Part shown: piece by piece, positions 5,922 through 9,658 of the stretch
How the letters are laid out: every line of letters starts with the position of its first letter
Numbering within the stretch: position 1 is the first letter of the stretch
From: Bacteroidales bacterium GP1
GTDB taxonomy: Bacteria; Bacteroidota; Bacteroidia; Bacteroidales; Muribaculaceae
Direction: 5' to 3'
Length of the DNA: 9,658 nucleotides
NCBI GenBank assembly: GCA_001701105.1
Contig: DAAI01000003.1
Coordinates: forward strand, 1-9,658
The notes under the pieces: generated by a model
Database searches by the model: none
Told to the model about the DNA's origin: nothing
The model's input: the letters and a program-made list of their open reading frames with translations, nothing else
Program-made: the position numbers and the translations under genes

Positions 5922-7567
5922 GGGCGCAGGAGCTTGGCATATTCCGGCGAGCGTAGCAGCGCGCATGCTTTGGCCACGGCCTCGTCGTGATGTGCGGCAT
6001 ATTCCGAACGTCCTGCAGCATAATAATAGCGGCTCACGATTTCCGAGCCGAGGTATTGCTCAATCTGGGCGCGATGGGTGTCAAGATCGCGGTCGAGGTT
6101 ATGTGTCAGAAGCTTTTTGAGGGTATCGAAGGCGGCCGTAGTCTCCGGATTGATATACCCCTCTTCATAGGCAATCTTTCGCAATTGCTCTGTTGCTTCC
6201 TCCATGGCGCGGTCGTATTTGAACCGGTCGGGATCAATGCTTTGCTTGAAATCGGAATATATGGAGTCGGTGATCACAAAATCGCCTGCCGGGGCGATGC
6301 TTGGATTTTCTGCGGCAAATTTATTTGCGAAATCATAGGCCCAGTTGTCGCGGACTACATTGTATACCAGGCGGTTGATTTTCTGCCATTCGATAGTGGA
6401 ATCGGGTCGCAGGCCACCCCCGTCGCGGATTGTGCGTCCGTTGAGGGTGTGGTACGCATGGGTAAGAGAATCGGGAACCCGTACAGCCGAGCCATCGTCA
6501 TTGCGGTGGGAGTAATCGAAAGCCTGGATAAGACGGCCGGAAGGAGTATAATAGCGGGCCACGGTTACTTTGAGCATTCCGCCATAAGGCAGGGGGCGGG
6601 TGGTCTGCACCAATCCTTTGCCGTAGCTTCTCGTGCCGAGCAATACTCCTCTGTCGAGGTCCTGGATTGCGCCGGCAAGAATTTCGGATGAAGATGCTGT
6701 GCCCCCGTCGATAAGCACGGCAATCGGGAGGTCGGGAAAAAGAGGAGAGCGATGGGTCTTATATATTTTATCGGCTTCTTTATCGCGACCGCGGGTACGG
6801 AGCACTTCGGTTCCTTTAGGGAGGAAATTCGAGGCTACGTCCACGGCCTGCTCCACGACGCCGCCGCCGTTGCCCCGAAGGTCGATGATAATCCCTTTGA
6901 GGTCTTTATTTTTTTTGAAATCTTCGAGGGCAGTACGCACTTCTTCACCGGTTTTTTCAATAAACTGATTTATCTGGATATACCCCATGTCGCCGTCGAT
7001 TATACCGGCAAAGGGCACGGAGGCCTCGCGCATTTTTTTGCGCGTGAGGGTGAAAGAGAGTAACGAATCGGCAACGAAAGGCCGGATCACGCTGACCGCG
7101 ACATCGGTGCCGGGATGGCCGCGCAGCAATCTTGATACTTCGGCCGTGGGCTTGCGGGATACGTCGGTGGTGTCGACCCTCACGATATGATCTCCGGCTT
7201 TGAGTCCGGCAATTTGTGCCGGGCTGCCGGTCATGGGCTCGGAGATGTAGGATCTGCCGTCACGCTCAAGGAGATATGCCCCGATACCGCCATATTCTCC
7301 GGTGGTCATCTTTGTAATGTCCTCGCGCGACTGGGCGGGGAAGTAGGTGGTGTATGGGTCCACGGTCTCAAGCATGGCATTTACCGCGGCTTCAAAAGCG
7401 CGTGTATTGTCGATGGTGTCAACGTAGTTGGTTTCGAGTTCCTTAACGATGGCACCGAAAGTGGCAAGTCCTCTGGCGGCACTCATGTCGCGGCTTTTCT
7501 GGGCCTTAACTCCGGCCACGGCAAGAAGAACGACGCCAAGCAATAGTATGAATGGTGATTTTTTCAT
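5918..7567 (-). CDS. S41-family C-terminal processing peptidase (CtpA type), periplasmic
   Basis: S41 peptidases are Ser/Lys endoproteases that trim or degrade envelope proteins, usually at C-terminal tails. From ATG 7567 the protein has 549 residues. Residues 1-22 (MKKSPFILLLGVVLLAVAGVKA) form a signal peptide with a likely cut before QKS, so it acts in the periplasm. A helical region follows, then a PDZ domain at about 90-175 (GGIGAYLLERD; SPAQIAGLKAGDHIVRVD). The protease domain is about 180-355, with LRGNGGGVVEQA, the nucleophile Ser292 in GGTASSSEILAGA, and the general base Lys317 in SYGKGLVQT. The 25-residue Ser-Lys spacing matches known CtpA/Prc enzymes. About 190 residues of mostly helical C-terminal extension follow; their role is unknown to me. 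A GTG at 7582 would add five residues (MRYKD) ahead of the signal peptide and is less likely; AAGGAT directly precedes the chosen ATG. The gene starts about 40 nt after nadB and its stop overlaps the mfd start. The physiological substrate cannot be inferred. Confidence 0.93.
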   Translation of the reverse strand: MKKSPFILLLGVVLLAVAGVKAQKSRDMSAARGLATFGAIVKELETNYVDTIDNTRAFEAAVNAMLETVDPYTTYFPAQSREDITKMTTGEYGGIGAYLLERDGRSYISEPMTGSPAQIAGLKAGDHIVRVDTTDVSRKPTAEVSRLLRGHPGTDVAVSVIRPFVADSLLSFTLTRKKMREASVPFAGIIDGDMGYIQINQFIEKTGEEVRTALEDFKKNKDLKGIIIDLRGNGGGVVEQAVDVASNFLPKGTEVLRTRGRDKEADKIYKTHRSPLFPDLPIAVLIDGGTASSSEILAGAIQDLDRGVLLGTRSYGKGLVQTTRPLPYGGMLKVTVARYYTPSGRLIQAFDYSHRNDDGSAVRVPDSLTHAYHTLNGRTIRDGGGLRPDSTIEWQKINRLVYNVVRDNWAYDFANKFAAENPSIAPAGDFVITDSIYSDFKQSIDPDRFKYDRAMEEATEQLRKIAYEEGYINPETTAAFDTLKKLLTHNLDRDLDTHRAQIEQYLGSEIVSRYYYAAGRSEYAAHHDEAVAKACALLRSPEYAKLLRP

Positions 7568-7609
7568 ATCCTTATAACGCACGGAGGCGCAAATTGTTAC
7601 GCGGATAGG

Positions 7610-9175
7610 CTACTTGTGTGGATAATCGACGGTAAAATGGAGTCCTCTCGACTCCTTGCGGTCGAGAGCCTGTCGGGTTACAAGATATGCCACGTTAATA
7701 ATGTTGCGCAGTTCGCATAGCTGGCGCGTGGGGCGGGAGCGACGGAAAAGATCCTCCGTTTCCTGATAAAGGATGTCGAGGCGGTTCCATGCTCGGCGCA
7801 GACGGAGATCGCTGCGGACGATCCCCACATAATAGGCCATAATCTGGTTTACTTCCTTTTCACTCTGAGTGATCAGGACCATCTCCTCGGGGTTTGATGT
7901 GCCCTCATCGTTCCATTGTGGAATGTCGTCGCGGAAATCATATCCGGGAATTTGCATTGCGGCGTGTCGGGCTGCGGCATCGGCATATACGACAGCTTCG
8001 ATAAGGGAATTTGACGCGAGGCGATTGCCTCCGTGGAGCCCGGTGCGGGAGCACTCTCCGAGGGCATAGAGGCGCTTTATAGAGCTTTCGCCGTTAAGGT
8101 CGACAGCGATGCCCCCGCAGAGATAGTGGGCACAAGGAGCCACGGGAATCATGTCTTTGGTAATGTCGATTCCGAGCGAGAGACATTTTTCGTAGATATT
8201 CGGGAAATGGTGCTTGGTCTCGTCGGGGTCTTTATGGGTGACATCGAGCATGACATGGTCTGTGCCATGGAGTTTCATTTCGGAGTCGATGGCGCGGGCC
8301 ACGATGTCGCGTGGAGCAAGCGATAGGCGCGGGTCATACTTGTGCATGAACTCAGAGCCATCGATATTTCTGAGCACTGCGCCATATCCGCGCATCGCTT
8401 CGGTGATTAGAAACGACGGGCGGTCGCCGGGATGATACAAGGCAGTGGGATGGAACTGTATGAATTCCATATCGGAGACTGTTCCCTTGGCGCGGTAGAC
8501 CATTGCAATGCCGTCGCCGGTAGCCACAAGTGGATTTGTGGTGGTTGTATACACGGCTCCCACTCCTCCGGTGGCCATTACGGTGACGCGGGCATGGAAT
8601 GTATGGATTCGGCCAGTGGCTTCATCGAGGATATAAGCACCGTAGCATGTGATGTCGGGCGTGCGTCTTGTCACGACTTTACCCAGATGATGCTGCGTTA
8701 TTATCTCTACGGCGCAATGATGTTCGAAGACGTGGATGTTGGGCGTGGATCTAATTCTGCGTATCAGGGAGGTCTGAATCTCGGCTCCGGTGTTGTCGGC
8801 ATGGTGGAGGATTCGGAATTCGGAATGCCCCCCCTCTCTATGAAGATCGAAGTCGCCGTTGTCTTTCCTGTCGAACTCGACGCCCCAGTCGATAAGTTCC
8901 CGGATCTGGGCCGGCGCATTGCGCACCACCTGCTCCACGGCTGCCGGTTCCGAGAGATAGTCGCCGGCAATCATCGTATCGTTAATGTGCTTCTCGAAAT
9001 CGTCGACTTCAAGGTTAGTGACGGAAGCCACTCCACCTTGCGCAAGGAATGTATTGGCTTCTTCCAGCGTGGTCTTGCATATTATGGCCACGGAAGCACC
9101 CGTGCGTGCGGCTTTGAGGGCGAAGCTCATGCCTGCGATTCCGGAGCCTATTACGAGATAATCAAATTTCTTCAT
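7610..9175 (-). CDS. nadB: L-aspartate oxidase NadB
   Basis: NadB is a cytoplasmic FAD enzyme that oxidises L-aspartate to iminoaspartate, the first step of de novo NAD synthesis; NadA then makes quinolinate. The E. coli enzyme can pass electrons to fumarate as well as oxygen, which would suit an anaerobe. The 521-residue length is usual. The FAD Rossmann motif GSGIAG is at 10-15, and ANTFLAQGGVA (40-50) is typical of the fumarate reductase/NadB family. EGGHSEFRI begins at Glu114, QFHPTALYHPG at 240-250 carries His242, Arg289 lies in LAPRDIVARA, and His350 is in CAHYLCGGI. TGLHGGNRLASNSLIEA (378-394) includes Arg385. These match the active-site set known in E. coli NadB (Glu121, His244, Arg290, His351, Arg386) and argue against SdhA/FrdA. 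A helical C-terminal domain follows. nadA and nadC are not beside it. It is the first gene of the likely nadB-S41-mfd unit, after the rpsT terminator. No Shine-Dalgarno sequence is evident. Confidence 0.96.
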   Translation of the reverse strand: MKKFDYLVIGSGIAGMSFALKAARTGASVAIICKTTLEEANTFLAQGGVASVTNLEVDDFEKHINDTMIAGDYLSEPAAVEQVVRNAPAQIRELIDWGVEFDRKDNGDFDLHREGGHSEFRILHHADNTGAEIQTSLIRRIRSTPNIHVFEHHCAVEIITQHHLGKVVTRRTPDITCYGAYILDEATGRIHTFHARVTVMATGGVGAVYTTTTNPLVATGDGIAMVYRAKGTVSDMEFIQFHPTALYHPGDRPSFLITEAMRGYGAVLRNIDGSEFMHKYDPRLSLAPRDIVARAIDSEMKLHGTDHVMLDVTHKDPDETKHHFPNIYEKCLSLGIDITKDMIPVAPCAHYLCGGIAVDLNGESSIKRLYALGECSRTGLHGGNRLASNSLIEAVVYADAAARHAAMQIPGYDFRDDIPQWNDEGTSNPEEMVLITQSEKEVNQIMAYYVGIVRSDLRLRRAWNRLDILYQETEDLFRRSRPTRQLCELRNIINVAYLVTRQALDRKESRGLHFTVDYPHK

Positions 9176-9229
9176 GGCGGGATTGGGTATTAATCACCCG
9201 GAAAGAGGAGGATAGGAGATAGCCGATGG

Positions 9230-9277
9230 TATAGAAATTAAGGAGGCCGACGGTCAGCGCAGCTGACGGCCGGCCCC
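9230..9277 (-). terminator. Intrinsic terminator of rpsT
   Basis: On the minus strand the arm 9277-9262 pairs with 9258-9243 around a TGC loop, 16 positions with one C-C mismatch and two G-T pairs; the loop-proximal core is GTCAGC/GCTGAC. The stem is followed by TTAATTTCTAT (9241-9231), an interrupted T-run. It lies about 25 nt past the rpsT stop and about 55 nt before the nadB start. Termination may be incomplete given the weak T-run (inference). Confidence 0.7.
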
Positions 9278-9301
9278 AATGATGGGTATACTGGAATCCT
9301 T

Positions 9302-9556
9302 TTATCCGAGCTTGTTGATATGCTGAGCGAGGCTGCTGCAAAGGTTTGCGGCCTTGTTCTTGGAGATAATGTTCTTACGGCCGAGACGGTTGAGGAGCTG
9401 AGCAACCTTGTTGTAAGCGGCGGTCGCTTCCTCCTTGTCGTTCATTTTGCGGATGCGACGCACGGCATTGCGGGCAGTCTTGGCCCAATAACGATTCTCC
9501 AGGCGACGAGCCTCAGCCTGGCGGATTCTCTTTAATGACGATTTATGATTTGCCAT
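9302..9556 (-). CDS. rpsT: 30S ribosomal protein S20
   Basis: S20 is a primary 16S rRNA-binding protein that helps early assembly of the small ribosomal subunit. The 84 residues from ATG 9556 match the family. MANHKSSLKRIRQAEARRLENRYWAKTARNAVRRI is the usual Lys/Arg-rich N-terminal helix, and the tail NIISKNKAANLCSSLAQHINKLG has the conserved KGxI/KNKAA-type helix. A longer frame begins at ATG 9583 (adding MWFQTLKQL) but would depart from the family N-terminus, so ATG 9556 is preferred. There is no Shine-Dalgarno sequence; the upstream stretch is A-rich, as is common in Bacteroidetes. A tRNA gene precedes it on the same strand and an imperfect stem-loop lies in its leader. Its own terminator follows. 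Confidence 0.97.
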   Translation of the reverse strand: MANHKSSLKRIRQAEARRLENRYWAKTARNAVRRIRKMNDKEEATAAYNKVAQLLNRLGRKNIISKNKAANLCSSLAQHINKLG

Positions 9557-9580
9557 CAGTTGTTTTAATGTTTGAAACCA

Positions 9581-9616
9581 CAAGCTAAAGCGCGATAATC
9601 TGCCCGCTTACGCTTG
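9581..9616 (-). promoter_or_regulatory. Imperfect stem-loop in the rpsT leader
   Basis: CAAGCTAAAGCG (9581-9592) and CGCTTACGCTTG (9605-9616) form a 12-position inverted repeat: two 5-bp helices separated by a 2x2 internal loop, with a 12-nt terminal loop. On the minus strand it lies between the tRNA 3' end and the rpsT start, 25-60 nt upstream of the ATG. No T-run follows, so it is not a tRNA terminator. Ribosomal protein genes are often controlled through leader structures, so a regulatory role is plausible but unproven. Confidence 0.4.
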
Positions 9617-9636
9617 CCTGTTAATGTTTTTATTTG

Positions 9637-9658
9637 TAGCCCATAGCAGAGTCGAACT
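9637..9658 (-). tRNA. 3' end of a tRNA gene, possibly tRNA-Glu (cut by window edge)
   Basis: Reading the minus strand inward from the edge, the T-arm loop TTCGACT (9656-9650) is followed by CTGCT, the 3' strand of the T-stem (9649-9645). Then come seven acceptor bases ATGGGCT (9644-9638) and a discriminator A (9637). The GTTCGA T-loop core with 7-5-7 geometry is diagnostic of a tRNA. The anticodon lies outside the window. The acceptor/T-stem sequence reminds me of Bacteroidetes tRNA-Glu, but that identity is a guess. The 5' acceptor strand should read AGCCCAT or a close variant. Confidence 0.75.

Noticed and set aside
5919..5966. Upstream ATG extending Mfd by 15 residues (MRAATLAGICQAPAP)
   Set aside because: It would lie deep inside the S41 gene; the ATG at 5921 gives a normal Mfd N-terminus and an ATGA overlap.
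5461..6691. Overlapping plus-strand frames of 219 and 234 codons
   Set aside because: They are antisense to mfd and the S41 peptidase gene, have no recognisable motifs, and overlap each other.
8432..9193. 253-codon plus-strand open frame
   Set aside because: It lies wholly antisense to nadB, whose catalytic residues are all intact, and its residue composition (Gly/Cys/His-rich without domains) is typical of an antisense shadow.
9557..9583. Upstream ATG extending S20 by nine residues (MWFQTLKQL)
   Set aside because: Family members begin MANHKS; the extension reads through the leader next to the stem-loop.
1..9658. Search for mobile elements, CRISPR repeats, phage or defence genes, and riboswitches
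   Set aside because: No transposase, terminal repeats, regularly spaced repeats, toxin-antitoxin pair or known riboswitch core was seen; coding sequence is nearly all accounted for by housekeeping genes.

Overview
The window looks like a housekeeping stretch from a gut-type Bacteroidales genome, probably Muribaculaceae or a close relative. Four things point there. The first protein ends in a sorting/DUF6383-like C-terminal domain. The Mfd, S41 peptidase, NadB and S20 proteins have a Bacteroidetes character. Most start codons lack a good Shine-Dalgarno sequence. One intergenic TAnnTTTG-type -7 element is visible. This taxonomic placement is inference from protein style, not from a search.

Layout, left to right. 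Positions 1-312 (+) are the last 103 codons of a surface or secreted protein, followed by two tandem hairpins (333-352 and 360-388), the second a clear terminator. Positions 392-688 have no convincing gene but hold an unexplained, strongly self-complementary segment (562-662). gapA (786-1796, -) converges on this region and has its own terminator at 689-719. A 250-bp AT-rich divergent intergenic region separates gapA from mscL (2047-2484, +). It carries three copies of a TTTTGCA heptamer over a candidate gapA -7 box, a dyad in the gapA leader, and a hairpin with a GGAGGAGA loop in the mscL leader. mscL and mfd converge on a shared bidirectional terminator around 2507-2530.

From 9175 down to 2556 on the minus strand run nadB, an S41 (CtpA-type) periplasmic processing peptidase, and mfd. 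The nadB-S41 gap is about 40 nt and the S41-mfd junction is an ATGA overlap, so these look like one transcription unit. Upstream on the same strand are rpsT (9302-9556), with its own terminator (about 9230-9277), and the 3' end of a tRNA gene cut by the window edge (9637-9658, possibly tRNA-Glu).

Functionally the genes are core metabolism and maintenance: glycolysis (GapA), osmotic-shock release (MscL), transcription-coupled repair (Mfd), envelope proteolysis (S41), de novo NAD synthesis (NadB) and the small ribosomal subunit (S20). I see no mobile element, CRISPR array, phage gene or defence system. The best leads for something undescribed are noncoding: the structured segment at 562-662, the repeated heptamer at 1935-1966, and the mscL and rpsT leader stem-loops.
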